64,000 nucleotides of DNA, taken from [Leptolyngbya] sp. PCC 7376 (GTDB taxonomy: Bacteria; Cyanobacteriota; Cyanobacteriia; Cyanobacteriales; MRBY01). The position numbers and the translations under genes were made by a program. Under the pieces are notes generated by a model. It did no database searches, was not told the DNA's origin, and saw only the letters and a list, made by a program, of their open reading frames with translations. Of the stretch, positions 8,735-18,024 are shown piece by piece. Positions within the stretch are counted from its first letter, which is position 1. Each line of letters begins with the position of its first letter. The stretch spans positions 3,704,036 to 3,768,035 of the forward strand of contig NC_019683.1 of assembly GCF_000316605.1 (NCBI RefSeq), in the 5' to 3' direction.

Positions 8735-9112
8735 GTGGTTAATTCTGACAACACTACTTCTAATCAGCCTCCCAAGTTGCTCCTCGTTTTGGGCTTAATT
8801 TTGGCAATCGTCGCTTCTGGTTTTGTAGGAGTTTATGCGTCCCAAGCAACGAGTGATCCATATACTCGCGAAGTTTTAACGTTGGTGGGAGATGATTTGC
8901 AAGGTAACGCCATTTTCCAGATTAATTGTGCAGGTTGTCATGGCATTCAAGCAGATGGCAATGTTGGCCCCAGTCTCAAAGGCGTCACCCAAAGAAAGTC
9001 GGATAGTCGTCTTATCCAGCAGGTGATTAGCGGCAACACACCGCCCATGCCTAAATTCCAGCCTGAACCCGAAGAGATGGCAGATCTGCTGAGTTATCTC
9101 CACACTCTCTAA
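8735..9112 (+). CDS. cytM: Membrane-anchored cytochrome c, CytM-like
   Basis: The product has 125 residues. An uncleaved N-terminal membrane anchor lies at about 14-36, followed by one class I cytochrome c domain with haem motif CAGCH at 65-69 and a probable axial Met105 in NTPPMPKF. The size, single anchor and motif order fit cytochrome cM, which acts in cyanobacterial membranes in electron-flow regulation under stress or heterotrophy. The start is GTG 8735. It lies opposite petG and 41 bases before a membrane-protein gene that may be co-transcribed. Other small c-type cytochromes are possible, so the symbol is probable rather than certain. Confidence 0.75.
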   Translation: MVNSDNTTSNQPPKLLLVLGLILAIVASGFVGVYASQATSDPYTREVLTLVGDDLQGNAIFQINCAGCHGIQADGNVGPSLKGVTQRKSDSRLIQQVISGNTPPMPKFQPEPEEMADLLSYLHTL

Positions 9113-9153
9113 AAGATTTTTCATCCAAGTTTTGAGAGATAAACAAGATTTTC

Positions 9154-9843
9154 ATGAATACTTCCCGTGCGATCGCTATTGGCTTGATTTGGCTAAGTTT
9201 TTCAATTTACGCTTTTGTGTTTGCGCCGCCGAATCAGCCTGATACCTTTGATTTGATTACGCAGCTCTCTAGTGGCAATTGGGATGAGATCAATCCGCTA
9301 ATTATTGCTCTGTTTAATGTGATGGGTATTTTGCCGTTGATGTATGGCGCAATTCTCTTCACCGATGGTCATCGACAAAAGCTACCAGCTTGGGCTTTTT
9401 CAACGGGTAGTTTTTTTCTTGGGGCATTTGCTTTGATGCCTTATCTTGCTCTCCGTCGTGACAATCCAACTTTTACGGGACAAAAAAACTGGTGGCTTAA
9501 ATGGCAGGATTCGCGAATTCTGGGCACACTTACGCTAATTGCTCTGATTGTTTTATTTGGTTATGGATTTAGTCAGGGAGATTGGGCTGACTATGCAATA
9601 CGGTTTCAGAGTGATCGTTTTATCCATGTGATGAGTCTGGATTTTTGTGCATTGTCATTGCTTTTCCCAACGCTGTTAAAAGACGATTTGGCTCGCCGTG
9701 GTTTAGCTGAGAAAAAATGGATCTTTTGGGCGATCGCCTTAACTCCTCCATTCGGCATGGCGATTTATCTGACCCTCCGTCCCGCAACCATTGAGCAACC
9801 TCTAACTGAAACAGAGCAAACTCAGGAAATGGCTCAAGTATGA
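9154..9843 (+). CDS. Conserved multi-pass membrane protein, unknown function
   Basis: The product has 229 residues with about five or six hydrophobic segments: near 5-25 (IAIGLIWLSFSIYAFVFAP), 47-67, 78-98, 120-140, 155-172 and 188-206. The C-terminus is charged (ETEQTQEMAQV). It resembles the conserved cyanobacterial and plastid membrane proteins of unknown role. No catalytic motif is visible. Its stop overlaps the start of the downstream SDR gene (ATGA), so the two are translationally coupled. It follows the cytochrome gene closely. Confidence 0.7.
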   Translation: MNTSRAIAIGLIWLSFSIYAFVFAPPNQPDTFDLITQLSSGNWDEINPLIIALFNVMGILPLMYGAILFTDGHRQKLPAWAFSTGSFFLGAFALMPYLALRRDNPTFTGQKNWWLKWQDSRILGTLTLIALIVLFGYGFSQGDWADYAIRFQSDRFIHVMSLDFCALSLLFPTLLKDDLARRGLAEKKWIFWAIALTPPFGMAIYLTLRPATIEQPLTETEQTQEMAQV

Positions 9844-10577
9844 ATGCATTGGTGATTGGGGCTGGACGAGGCATTGGTCTAGAATTTGTGCGGCAATATT
9901 TAGAGGATCCCGCTTACGGGAAAGTATTTGCGACCTTTCGGCAATCCTCTAAATCATTAACTCATTTAGCCGCAACTTATCCCGAGAAACTCGTCTGTTT
10001 GCAGGTGGATATCACCATCGAAGCGGATATCCAGGAGGCGATCGCCACAATTAAACAAAAGACTATGACCTTGAATGAAGTCATTTATGCCGTTGGTGTA
10101 TTGCATGATGGGCAGATGCAACCAGAAAAAAGTTTGCGCCATATCCAGTCAGAAAATCTTGTGTCGTATTTTCAAGTGAATGCTATTGGAGCCGTTCTTT
10201 GGGCGAAATACCTTCTCCCTCTTTTACGAGGTTCTAACCCGGCAATTTTTGCGGTAATTTCGGCGAAAGTAGGGAGCATTGGCGATAACGGTTTAGGCGG
10301 TTGGTATGGCTATCGTGCCTCAAAAGCCGCATTAAATATGCTCCTCAAAAATGTCTCTATCGAATGGCGAAGGGTTGCTCCCAATATCATTGTCGCTCTG
10401 CTTCATCCAGGCACAACCGATACAGAGTTATCCAAACCTTTCCAAAAAAATGTCCCTGAAGGGAAGCTTTTCCCTCCTGAAAAAACAGTAACTTTACTCC
10501 GCACTGTAATCGACAATCTCACACCGCAGGATAATGGCGAATTTTTCTCCTGGAATGGCGATCGCTTACCTTGGTAA
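9840..10577 (+). CDS. SDR-family NAD(P)-dependent oxidoreductase
   Basis: The 245-residue protein has a short-chain dehydrogenase fold. The dinucleotide motif is GAGRGIG at 8-14, the Asp of LQVDIT follows, and the catalytic YRASK motif is near 159-163 with an upstream Ser in VISAKVGS. The C-terminal region (LLHPGTTDTELSKPF) matches the C-factor / CsgA-like subgroup, which is annotated on many genomes without known substrate. The start codon overlaps the stop of the membrane-protein gene, indicating an operon. The substrate cannot be deduced. Confidence 0.85.
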   Translation: MNALVIGAGRGIGLEFVRQYLEDPAYGKVFATFRQSSKSLTHLAATYPEKLVCLQVDITIEADIQEAIATIKQKTMTLNEVIYAVGVLHDGQMQPEKSLRHIQSENLVSYFQVNAIGAVLWAKYLLPLLRGSNPAIFAVISAKVGSIGDNGLGGWYGYRASKAALNMLLKNVSIEWRRVAPNIIVALLHPGTTDTELSKPFQKNVPEGKLFPPEKTVTLLRTVIDNLTPQDNGEFFSWNGDRLPW

Positions 10578-10607
10578 ATTGACGTTAATTCATTCAGGAC
10601 TGTGCTG

Positions 10608-11525
10608 ATGGAACCGTTAAGAATGCCTGACCCTCTACAACCCGGTGATTTACTGAAAGTGGTTTCACCGAGTGGTCGACTTCTCGAACATGATGACCTG
10701 ATGGCTGGCGTTGAAATTTGGCGATCCCAAGGATATCGCGTCGAATTCACGAATGGCTGGGATCAAAAATATGGCTACCTTGCAGGTGATGATGAAACTC
10801 GCCGAAACTCTTTGGCAGAAGCATGGTTTGATCCTGAATGCAAAGGAATTTTGTGCGCGCGTGGTGGTTATGGTGGGATGCGTTTACTTGAGAATTGGGA
10901 CTGGAAAATCAATCAAGTCAAGCCAAAATGGTTGATCGGTTTTTCGGACATTACGAGCTTGCTTTGGAGTCTAGCGACAGTGGGTGTAGGAAGTTTACAT
11001 GCACCTGTTTTAACGACTTTACCCAAAGAACCCGATGAGTCATTAGAGCGATTATTTAAGATAGTGCAAGGGAAACCGACAGAGCCATTAGTCGGCAAGA
11101 GCTGGGTCAGTGGATGCGCAACGGGAATTTTATTGCCTGCAAATCTAAACGTTGCAACTCATCTACTCAATACAAAATTGCAACCCAATTTTGAGAATGT
11201 CATTCTTGCCTTAGAGGATGTTACTGAAGCTCCTTATAGCATTGATCGCCTTCTCACTCATTGGCGATTATGTGGTGCCTTTGAGAAGATCAAAGGAATT
11301 GCTCTTGGTCGCTTTAGTCAGTGTGATGAATTGGGTTCAAAAGATAGCTTTTCTACAATGGAAGTTCTTGGCGATCGCCTCAAAGATTTAAATATTCCTA
11401 TCATTGCTGAGTTACCCTTTGGGCATGATGGCGTAAATTGCAGCTTAATTTCCGGAGCGATCACTACCCTTGACGCAGATCAAGGAAAACTAATAGCCCA
11501 ATCAGCACACAGAACAAACATCTAA
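10608..11525 (+). CDS. S66-family LD-carboxypeptidase (muramoyltetrapeptide carboxypeptidase)
   Basis: The protein is about 305 residues and belongs to peptidase family S66, which removes the terminal D-Ala from peptidoglycan tetrapeptides during recycling. Visible blocks are LQPGDLLKVVSPSG at the N-terminus, ARGGYGGMRLL, the nucleophile Ser in WLIGFSDITSL, and ALEDVTEAPYSIDRLL carrying the conserved Glu. The ending ELPFGHDGVN contains the His of the Ser-His-Glu triad. ATG at 10608 is preferred over GTG at 10602, two codons earlier. It follows the SDR gene by 30 bases and may be in the same operon. Confidence 0.88.
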   Translation: MEPLRMPDPLQPGDLLKVVSPSGRLLEHDDLMAGVEIWRSQGYRVEFTNGWDQKYGYLAGDDETRRNSLAEAWFDPECKGILCARGGYGGMRLLENWDWKINQVKPKWLIGFSDITSLLWSLATVGVGSLHAPVLTTLPKEPDESLERLFKIVQGKPTEPLVGKSWVSGCATGILLPANLNVATHLLNTKLQPNFENVILALEDVTEAPYSIDRLLTHWRLCGAFEKIKGIALGRFSQCDELGSKDSFSTMEVLGDRLKDLNIPIIAELPFGHDGVNCSLISGAITTLDADQGKLIAQSAHRTNI

Positions 11526-11535
11526 GTAGTAACTA

Positions 11536-12504
11536 ATGCTTCCCACTTTCCCGGAAATTCAAAAAAAGAAGCCTATTCTCATTACAGGTTCACATCGCTC
11601 TGGCACCACTTGGGTTGGAAAAATACTCAATACACCTCAGACTGCATATATATTTGAACCTTTCAATATAGAAAACAATGAGCCTCGTCATGATTACCCA
11701 CTGCAATACTGGTTTACCTATCTCGCAGGCCTAGATGAAATATCACGTAATCAATGTTTAACTGATCTTGCCCAATGTCTGAGTTATCAGTACCAGCCAG
11801 CACTTTCCAATGACTATTCATGGCACTTTGCTGCTCGTATCAAACTACAGCGGAGTTGGGAAAACTTTCAAAAGCGTAGTAAACAACTGCGCCCATTAAT
11901 GAAAGATCCAATTGCACTTTTCGCTGCACCGACTCTAGCAGAAACCTTTGACATGAAGGTTATTTGCATGATTCGCCATCCTCTTGCCTTCTGTAGCAGC
12001 ATTAAAAAATGGCAATGGACTTTTCCTTTTGAGCATTTTCTTCAACAGCCAAATTTGATTGATGATCTATTCCCAGAAGAGCGAAAAAAAATTGAACTCT
12101 TTGCCGCTAAAGAATTTAGTTACGTTCAACAAGCCGCGTTCCTGTGGGTTTTATTCCATAAGGTGATCAAAAGTTATCAAAAAAAACACCCTCATTGGTT
12201 GTTTATACGACATGAAGACCTTGTTCTCAATCCGGTGTTGGAATTTGAGAAAATATATGGCAGTTTAGATTTGAATTATGATCAGTCAGTGATTAAGAGA
12301 ATTGATAAGTTTACAAATGTAAGTACCGCCAAAACTGAATCACTTGATGCAGATAGCCCAGCATTGAAAAAACGAGATCCTCGACAAATTATCACTTCAT
12401 GGAAAGCTCGCTTAAAAGTCAATGAATATAAATTTATTTTAGAGCAAACACAAGGTCTTAAAGAACACTTTTACCCTCAGGATGCTCAAAGTTACTTAGT
12501 TTAA
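11536..12504 (+). CDS. Sulfotransferase-family protein
   Basis: The product has 322 residues. The N-terminal PAPS 5'-phosphosulfate loop (ITGSHRSGTTWVGKIL, near 16-31) and the 3'-phosphate motif (MIRHPLAFCSSIKKW, near 143-157) are typical of sulfotransferases, which move sulfate from PAPS to hydroxyl or amine groups. Downstream, FIRHEDLVLNP is also a usual family motif. No signal peptide is present, so it probably acts in the cytoplasm. It starts only 10 bases after the S66 peptidase gene. The acceptor is unknown; a cell-surface polysaccharide or lipid is one possibility. Confidence 0.82.
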   Translation: MLPTFPEIQKKKPILITGSHRSGTTWVGKILNTPQTAYIFEPFNIENNEPRHDYPLQYWFTYLAGLDEISRNQCLTDLAQCLSYQYQPALSNDYSWHFAARIKLQRSWENFQKRSKQLRPLMKDPIALFAAPTLAETFDMKVICMIRHPLAFCSSIKKWQWTFPFEHFLQQPNLIDDLFPEERKKIELFAAKEFSYVQQAAFLWVLFHKVIKSYQKKHPHWLFIRHEDLVLNPVLEFEKIYGSLDLNYDQSVIKRIDKFTNVSTAKTESLDADSPALKKRDPRQIITSWKARLKVNEYKFILEQTQGLKEHFYPQDAQSYLV

Positions 12505-12630
12505 GAAGTAGTCAAAGTCATCCTATCAAGGAAGAGTGAGATGGATATTGCAGGGCAAATTCCTCTATAAGGTAAACTGTCTAACTGTGCATAAATCATA
12601 AATATAGCGAGCCGAAAGTTTAGGATCACC

Positions 12631-13356
12631 GTGCGAAAGATTATTATTGCGGGCAATTGGAAAATGTTTAAGACTCAAGCAGAGTCTTTAGAGTTTCTCA
12701 CGGCATTATTACCCAAAATTGCCGATGGTCATGAGGAACGGGAGGTTGTACTTTGTACTCCTTTTACGGACCTAGGGATTATGTCGAAAAGTCTCCACGG
12801 TACGCGGATTCGCCTCGGAGCACAAAATATTCACTGGGAAGATGAAGGTGCATTTACTGGTGAAATTTCTGGGGCAATGCTCACGGAGGTCGGGGTACGG
12901 TATGTTGTGGTCGGACATAGTGAGCGCCGTCAGTACTTTGGTGAAACGGACGAAACGGTTAATCAACGCCTCAAAGCGGCTCAACGTCATAGCTTAATTC
13001 CTATTCTCTGTGTTGGTGAAAGCAAGGCTCAGCGCGATGCTGGCGAAACAGATACAGTAATCGCAAACCAGCTTGCTAAGGACTTGGTTGATGTTGATCA
13101 AAATAATCTTGTTATTGCCTACGAACCCATTTGGGCGATCGGTACAGGTGAAACCTGTGATGCGAAGGAAGCGAACCGTGTGATTGGTCTAATTCGCGAA
13201 AAGCTTACCAATAAAAATGTGACCATTCAGTATGGTGGCTCTGTTAAGCCTGCGAATGTTGATGAAATTATGGCTCAGCCAGAAATTGATGGCGCTCTAG
13301 TCGGTGGTGCCAGCCTAGAAGCCGATAGTTTTGCCCGCTTGGTTAACTTTGTGTAA
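12631..13356 (+). CDS. tpiA: Triosephosphate isomerase
   Basis: This enzyme interconverts dihydroxyacetone phosphate and glyceraldehyde 3-phosphate in glycolysis and the Calvin cycle. The 241-residue protein has the catalytic Asn9 and Lys11 in GNWKMFK, His96 in VGHSERR and Glu165 in [11 protein letters not shown]. It also has the C-terminal phosphate-binding YGGSVKP and [10 protein letters not shown] motifs. The length is normal and no residue is missing. The start is GTG 12631. A rho-independent terminator follows at 13409. Confidence 0.97.
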   Translation: MRKIIIAGNWKMFKTQAESLEFLTALLPKIADGHEEREVVLCTPFTDLGIMSKSLHGTRIRLGAQNIHWEDEGAFTGEISGAMLTEVGVRYVVVGHSERRQYFGETDETVNQRLKAAQRHSLIPILCVGESKAQRDAGETDTVIANQLAKDLVDVDQNNLVIAYEPIWAIGTGETCDAKEANRVIGLIREKLTNKNVTIQYGGSVKPANVDEIMAQPEIDGALVGGASLEADSFARLVNFV

Positions 13357-13408
13357 ACATTTTCATTAATCTGTTTTTGCAACCTTAAGCAGGGAGCAAA
13401 GTTTGTTA

Positions 13409-13452
13409 GAGGAGAAAGGTCTCATTTGTGCGGGATGTTCTCCTCGTTTTTA
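13409..13452 (+). terminator. Rho-independent terminator after tpiA
   Basis: GAGGAGAA at 13409-13416 pairs with TTCTCCTC at 13438-13445 and is followed by a T-rich run (GTTTTTAC). It separates tpiA from chlD. Confidence 0.75.
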
Positions 13453-13504
13453 CAAAAAATGTTTAAATTCACTTTTTTATTTTTTAACACCATTTTTTAG
13501 ATAG

Positions 13505-15556
13505 ATGCCTACTTTAACGACATCTCGAACATCTTTCCCCTTGACGGCGGTTGTCGGTCAGGATGTGATTAAAACAGCCCTTCTGCTCGGTGCGGTTGAC
13601 CCGGCTCTGGGCGGGGTGGCGATCGCCGGAAAACGCGGCACGGCTAAATCAGTGATGGCGCGGGGCATTCATTCATTGTTGCCACCTATCGAAATTATTA
13701 AAGATAATCCATACAATTGTGATCCGACTAATCCAAGTGATTGGGATGATCTAACCGCACTCGAATTTAATGGGACAAATCCTGAAAATATTCCGACAGA
13801 AGTGATTGCGGCTCCCTTCGTGCAAATTCCTTTGGGAGTCACGGAAGATCGCTTACTTGGTTCTGTTGATGTCGAAGCTTCAGTACGGCAAGGTGAACCT
13901 GTATTTCAACCCGGACTTTTGGCGCAGGCACATCGAGGTGTTCTCTACATTGACGAAATTAATCTTCTCGATGATCAGATTGCCAACCAACTTTTAAGCG
14001 TGCTGACTGATGGTCGTAACCAAATTGAGCGGGAAGGCATTAGTTTTTCCCACCCTTGTCGTCCGCTATTAATTGCCACCTATAACCCCGAAGAAGGTGA
14101 TCTCAGAGAACATTTGCGAGATCGCATCGCCATTACTCTCTCCGCTGATCGTCCTTTGCTCTTGGAAGAAAGAGTAGCTGCCGTAGAACAAGTGGTGCAA
14201 TACTCTGAATCACCCAAAGAATTTTTAGCATCCTACGAAGATGATCTAGATGCCCTGCGAACTCAAATTATTTTGGCGCGGGAATGGCTCAAGGAAGTAA
14301 ATATCACAACAGATCAAGTAGCCTATCTCGTCAACGAAGCAGTACGAGGTACGGTCGAAGGTCATCGGGCAGAACTTTTTGCAGTTCGGGTCGCAATGGC
14401 TGCAGCTGCTTTAGATGGTCGCAATATCGTTACAGCGGACGATTTGCGGACTGCCGTGGAATTGGTTATTCTACCGCGTGCAACAACGATTCCCACGCCG
14501 GAAGATGACGATATGCAGCCACCACCTCCGCCTCCACCACAATCTCAAGATGAAGACGATGACGATCAGTCTTCTGACGATGATCAGGATGATGAAGATC
14601 AAGACGACGATGATCAAGATGAAGATCAGGAAGAGCAGCCCGAACAGGAACCGACAATTCCCGAAGAATTTATCTTTGATCCAGAAGGGGTCGTCTTAGA
14701 TCCTAATATCCTTGCTTTTGCGCAGATGATGCAGAACAAGAGTCAAGGTAGTTCTGGTAAGCGGGGTCTAATTTTCTCTGATGATCGTGGCCGTTATATC
14801 AAGCCAATGTTGCCACGAGGTAAAGTTCGTCGTATTGCGGTGGATGCAACCCTAAGAGCTGCGGCACCTTACCAGAAAGCTCGTCGTGCTAAGTATCCTG
14901 GTCGTAACGTTATCGTTGAACAAGGCGATTTGCGCTCAAAGCGAATGGCTCGGAAAGCAGGTTCATTAATTGTTTTCCTCGTAGATGCGTCGGGTTCTAT
15001 GGCCCTTAACCGAATGAATGCAGCAAAAGGTGCAGTGATGCGTCTTTTGACAGAAGCCTATGAAAATCGTGACCAAATTGCATTGATTCCGTTCCGTGGT
15101 GAAATGGCGGAGGTTCTATTACCACCCACACGTTCGATTACCCTCGCTAAAAACCGTCTGGAGACGATGCCTTGTGGTGGTGGTTCACCGTTATCACATG
15201 GTTTAACTCAGGCGGTTCATGTTGGCATGAATGCGAAAATGTCTGGTGATGTCGGTGATGTCGTTATTGTGGCGATTACCGATGGTCGTGGCAATATTCC
15301 ATTAGCGCGTTCTTTGGGTGAGGTGCCGGAGGAAGGCGAAGCGAAACCAGATATTAAGGAAGAACTCCTTGATATTGCAGGGAAAATCCGTGCTTCTGGT
15401 ACGAAACTCTTGATTATCGATACGGAGAAAAAGTTTATCTCTTCTGGTTTTGGTAAGGAGTTGGCTAAGCAAGCAGGCGGTAAATATTATCGTCTGCCCA
15501 AAGCAACGGATCAGGCGATCGCCTCCATGGCAAAAGGAGCAATGGCCGAAATCTAA
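13505..15556 (+). CDS. chlD: Magnesium chelatase subunit D
   Basis: ChlD forms, with ChlI and ChlH, the ATP-dependent enzyme that inserts Mg2+ into protoporphyrin IX, the first committed step to chlorophyll. The 683-residue protein has an N-terminal AAA+ domain ([42 protein letters not shown]). A Pro-rich and very acidic linker follows at about residues 338-380 (PPPPPP, then runs of Asp/Glu). The C-terminal von Willebrand A domain has the MIDAS motif [12 protein letters not shown] near 497-508. Unlike many ChlD proteins, the Walker-like loop is well kept. It converges on speE, with a shared terminator. Confidence 0.97.
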   Translation: MPTLTTSRTSFPLTAVVGQDVIKTALLLGAVDPALGGVAIAGKRGTAKSVMARGIHSLLPPIEIIKDNPYNCDPTNPSDWDDLTALEFNGTNPENIPTEVIAAPFVQIPLGVTEDRLLGSVDVEASVRQGEPVFQPGLLAQAHRGVLYIDEINLLDDQIANQLLSVLTDGRNQIEREGISFSHPCRPLLIATYNPEEGDLREHLRDRIAITLSADRPLLLEERVAAVEQVVQYSESPKEFLASYEDDLDALRTQIILAREWLKEVNITTDQVAYLVNEAVRGTVEGHRAELFAVRVAMAAAALDGRNIVTADDLRTAVELVILPRATTIPTPEDDDMQPPPPPPPQSQDEDDDDQSSDDDQDDEDQDDDDQDEDQEEQPEQEPTIPEEFIFDPEGVVLDPNILAFAQMMQNKSQGSSGKRGLIFSDDRGRYIKPMLPRGKVRRIAVDATLRAAAPYQKARRAKYPGRNVIVEQGDLRSKRMARKAGSLIVFLVDASGSMALNRMNAAKGAVMRLLTEAYENRDQIALIPFRGEMAEVLLPPTRSITLAKNRLETMPCGGGSPLSHGLTQAVHVGMNAKMSGDVGDVVIVAITDGRGNIPLARSLGEVPEEGEAKPDIKEELLDIAGKIRASGTKLLIIDTEKKFISSGFGKELAKQAGGKYYRLPKATDQAIASMAKGAMAEI

Positions 15557-15576
15557 TTGATTACGTCAAAAATCTG

Positions 15577-15620
15577 AAAGAGGGGATTAACTGTTTATGA
15601 AGTTAGTCCCCTTTTTTTAT
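15577..15620. terminator. Bidirectional terminator between chlD and speE
   Basis: AGGGGATTAACT (15581-15592) pairs with AGTTAGTCCCCT (15601-15612), with one G-T type mismatch, and is followed by TTTTTTT. The upstream bases AAAG give a short T-run on the opposite strand. It lies between convergent genes. Confidence 0.8.
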
Positions 15621-15624
15621 CGGG

Positions 15625-16572
15625 TTAGTTGGAAGTAGCTTGGCCTTTACCAAAGAATTTGGGTGGTTCAGCTAAGGTATAGACTTCGGTGTGGGTGGCG
15701 ATCGCCTGACGAACAAAAAGACTCGTCTGCAACAAACCTAGAAGTGTTTGACCATCGATCAGTTTCAAGCCACCATTAGTTTTCTCGGCGAGGAGCTGAT
15801 CCACTTCTGCAGAATCAGGCATCGTATCTAATTCAGTATCCCGGCACAGCGCAAAGCCCCAAGGCGCACCATAGGTCGAGACAAAGGAACTGTAGGAAGT
15901 CACATTAGTGAAAACAGTTTTGAGGGTATTGACCAAGCGGCAATGTAATTTCACTTCTGCTGGAGCTGTTGGGCCAGCCTGCACAACGACTAAGCCACCA
16001 GGAGCCAATACACTCTTTAACTGGGCAAAATACTCTTTCGTAAAGAGTTTAAAAGAAGGGCCTTCCTCGATAGGATCAGATAAATCTGAAATGATAATGT
16101 CCCATTTTTCTGTGGTGGTATCCAAAATTTTGAAAGCATCCTCAATGCGGAGATCGAGTCGGGGATCATCAAAAGCCCCCTCATGCATTTCCGGCAAAAA
16201 CTCTTTGCAAGCCTCTACCACTTCGCCATCAATATCCACCATCATCACTTTTTCGACGGATTTCCATCGCAAAATCTCTCGCACCGTAGCCCCTTCACCA
16301 CCGCCAAGCACCAAAACTTTTTTCGGATTTCCATGGGCAATCATTGCAGGTTGTACGAGTGGTTCATGGTACAAAAACTCATCACCTGTACAGGACTGCC
16401 ATTTACCATCAAGAATTAAGGCTTTACCATAAGCACCCGTTTCGGCGATCGCCATTTCCTGAAACTGTGTTTGCTTATAGACCAATAATTTTGTGATGCC
16501 GTGACTGTAGATATCCCACGGCGTAATGTATTCATTAACCCAATAGTCCGCTTTAAGCTCACTGCCAGCCAT
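15625..16572 (-). CDS. speE: Spermidine synthase (polyamine aminopropyltransferase)
   Basis: The enzyme transfers an aminopropyl group from decarboxylated S-adenosylmethionine to putrescine or a related amine. The 315-residue protein has a short N-terminal beta domain (ITKLLVYKQTQFQEMAIAET), then the Rossmann methyltransferase-like core with VLVLGGGEGATVREILRW, the acidic residue in MMVDIDGEVVE, and the catalytic Asp region IIISDLSDPIEEGP. C-terminal residues after about 250 are a family-typical extension. It is convergent with chlD. The exact amine product cannot be read from sequence. Confidence 0.93.
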   Translation of the reverse strand: MAGSELKADYWVNEYITPWDIYSHGITKLLVYKQTQFQEMAIAETGAYGKALILDGKWQSCTGDEFLYHEPLVQPAMIAHGNPKKVLVLGGGEGATVREILRWKSVEKVMMVDIDGEVVEACKEFLPEMHEGAFDDPRLDLRIEDAFKILDTTTEKWDIIISDLSDPIEEGPSFKLFTKEYFAQLKSVLAPGGLVVVQAGPTAPAEVKLHCRLVNTLKTVFTNVTSYSSFVSTYGAPWGFALCRDTELDTMPDSAEVDQLLAEKTNGGLKLIDGQTLLGLLQTSLFVRQAIATHTEVYTLAEPPKFFGKGQATSN

Positions 16573-16970
16573 AAGAAACTTTCCCTAATTGCGCAAAATT
16601 TACCGGCTACCAGTATCGCAAACTATTTAGGAGAGTGGCCTTAATGTGTTCTTTTTCCGTGAATTCTCTGAGAAAATCAGAAAGGCGATCGCTCTCTAAG
16701 CTACCCAACACTTTAATGGCTTCATTATTTGTTCCATAGCAATTGATACTCGGTAGAAAATTCAGCCCCAACTCCAAAACTAATCCTTGATCACCGCAAG
16801 ATCACCGATACAAAAACATAATTATTTTTATATTCATCGCTTGCGCTGACGACCGACAAAACTCTAAAATAGTATGTCTTATGATATGGCTAAACTTTAT
16901 ATTAAAGTTTTACGTCAATATTTATTTTTAATTGCTTACTAACCTATTAGTGTTCAAAGGAGGATACTGT
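16573..16970. other. Intergenic region upstream of rpsU
   Basis: Nearly 400 bases lie between the divergent speE and rpsU genes. It becomes AT-rich towards rpsU and should hold both promoters. One HIP1 octamer is at about 16684. I see no reading frame or RNA gene that I can support. Confidence 0.4.
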
Positions 16971-17147
16971 ATGACCCAAGTGGTTGTCGGACAAAACGAA
17001 AACATCGAATCCGCGTTACGTCGGTTTAAGCGTCAGGTTTCCAAAGCCGGTATTTTCGCTGACATCAAGCGTCGCCGTCACTTCGAAACTCCCATCGAAA
17101 AACGCAAGCGCAAAGCTGTAGCTCGCCGCAAGAAGCGTTTCCGTTAA
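16971..17147 (+). CDS. rpsU: 30S ribosomal protein S21
   Basis: The 58-residue protein begins [20 protein letters not shown] and ends with the very basic [13 protein letters not shown] tail of S21, a small-subunit protein that helps translation initiation. The ATG at 16971 is chosen because a strong AAAGGAGGA ribosome-binding sequence lies 7-10 bases upstream. The frame is open further upstream, but no other start has such a site. The gene stands alone and ends in a rho-independent terminator. Confidence 0.95.
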   Translation: MTQVVVGQNENIESALRRFKRQVSKAGIFADIKRRRHFETPIEKRKRKAVARRKKRFR

Positions 17148-17213
17148 ACAGAATTTTTTTAGATTGGTTTTGAAATCGACGCTCATCACCAACATGAAGA
17201 AAAAACTTAAAAC

Positions 17214-17256
17214 AAAGGCAGGAAAGTCAATCTAGCTTCCCTGCTTTTTATTTTTT
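17214..17256 (+). terminator. Rho-independent terminator after rpsU
   Basis: GCAGGAAAG at 17218-17226 pairs with CTTCCCTGC at 17236-17244, with one mismatch, followed by TTTTTATTTTTT. Confidence 0.8.
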
Positions 17257-17398
17257 GAACTATTTTAGGTGAACGAAAAAATCATTACTTTCGTTTATTT
17301 ACCTAATAATAAAACCTGTTGAGAAGTACGATTTGAAGCACTATATAAAACTCATAATGAGCCATGAAAAATGCTTCAGAATCACTTCTTTTTTGAAA

Positions 17399-17485
17399 CG
17401 GAGAGAGAGGGATTCGAACCCTCGTTAGAGTTTCCCCTAAACAGCATTTCCAGTGCTGCGCCTTCAACCGCTCGGCCATCTCTCC
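17399..17485 (-). tRNA. tRNA-Ser (anticodon GGA)
   Basis: The reverse strand folds into an 87-nt class II tRNA. The acceptor stem GGAGAGA pairs with TCTCTCC, with discriminator G. The D-arm is GGCCGAGCGGTTGAAGGC, the anticodon arm is GCACTGGAAATGC with anticodon GGA, and a long variable arm follows. The T-arm is GAGGGTTCGAATCCCTC. The long variable arm and GGA anticodon assign it to serine, reading UCC and UCU codons. CCA is not encoded after the discriminator base. Confidence 0.95.
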
Positions 17486-17547
17486 AGATGGGGCACGGTT
17501 AAAGATTATACAATACCCATTGAAAAAGGCAAGCTTTTATTTGACTT

Positions 17548-17916
17548 ATGTCTAAAACGCACAAAATAACGGTAAATTACCGCCAAATAGATAAAACAGA
17601 AACTTTTACTGTCCCAGAGGATGAATATATTCTGCGTAGTCTGGAGCAACAGGGCTTTGAAATTCCTTTTTCTTGTCGTAATGGGGCTTGTACGACTTGT
17701 GCTGTGCGGGTCAAGTCTGGTGACCTAGAGCAAAAATATGCAATGGGTTTATCACCGGATCTCCAACGACAGGGCTATGCCCTCATGTGTGTGAGCCACG
17801 CAAAAAGCGATTTGGTTGTAGAAACTCAGGATGAAGATGAAGTCTACGAACTACAATTTGGGCGCAATTTTGGGAAAGGTAAAACGCGTTTTGGTTTCCC
17901 AATCGAAGATGACTAG
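17548..17916 (+). CDS. Plant-type [2Fe-2S] ferredoxin with C-terminal extension
   Basis: The 122-residue protein has the plant-type ferredoxin fold with cluster ligands in SCRNGACTTCAVRV (Cys43, Cys48, Cys51) and a fourth Cys in ALMCVSHAKSD (near 81). It is about 20 residues longer at the C-terminus than photosynthetic ferredoxin PetF, ending RNFGKGKTRFGFPIEDD. It therefore belongs to one of the minor cyanobacterial ferredoxins rather than the main photosystem I acceptor. It would carry electrons to an unidentified partner in the cytoplasm. A GC-rich hairpin terminator follows. Confidence 0.9.
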   Translation: MSKTHKITVNYRQIDKTETFTVPEDEYILRSLEQQGFEIPFSCRNGACTTCAVRVKSGDLEQKYAMGLSPDLQRQGYALMCVSHAKSDLVVETQDEDEVYELQFGRNFGKGKTRFGFPIEDD

Positions 17917-17938
17917 GTTTTTTTGATTTAGATACGTT

Positions 17939-17970
17939 AAAAGGAAAGGGGCGATCGCCCCTTTCTTTTG
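17939..17970 (+). terminator. Terminator hairpin containing HIP1
   Basis: AAAGGAAAGGGGCGAT and its inverse ATCGCCCCTTTCTTTT make a long perfect stem centred on a HIP1 palindrome, ending in TTTT. It follows the ferredoxin stop codon by about 23 bases. Confidence 0.75.
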
Positions 17971-18024
17971 CTTCTATAAAACATCGCCACAATTTCCACT
18001 AGATATCCCCAGCCATTACCGAGC

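Noticed and set aside
14505-14640. Repetitive acidic and proline-coding sequence as a separate repeat or CRISPR-like array
   Set aside because: It is the normal Pro/Asp-rich linker of ChlD, in frame, with no spaced repeat units.
17268-17304. Second hairpin downstream of rpsU as a small RNA gene
   Set aside because: Only a short A/T-rich stem is seen; no promoter or RNA family could be supported.
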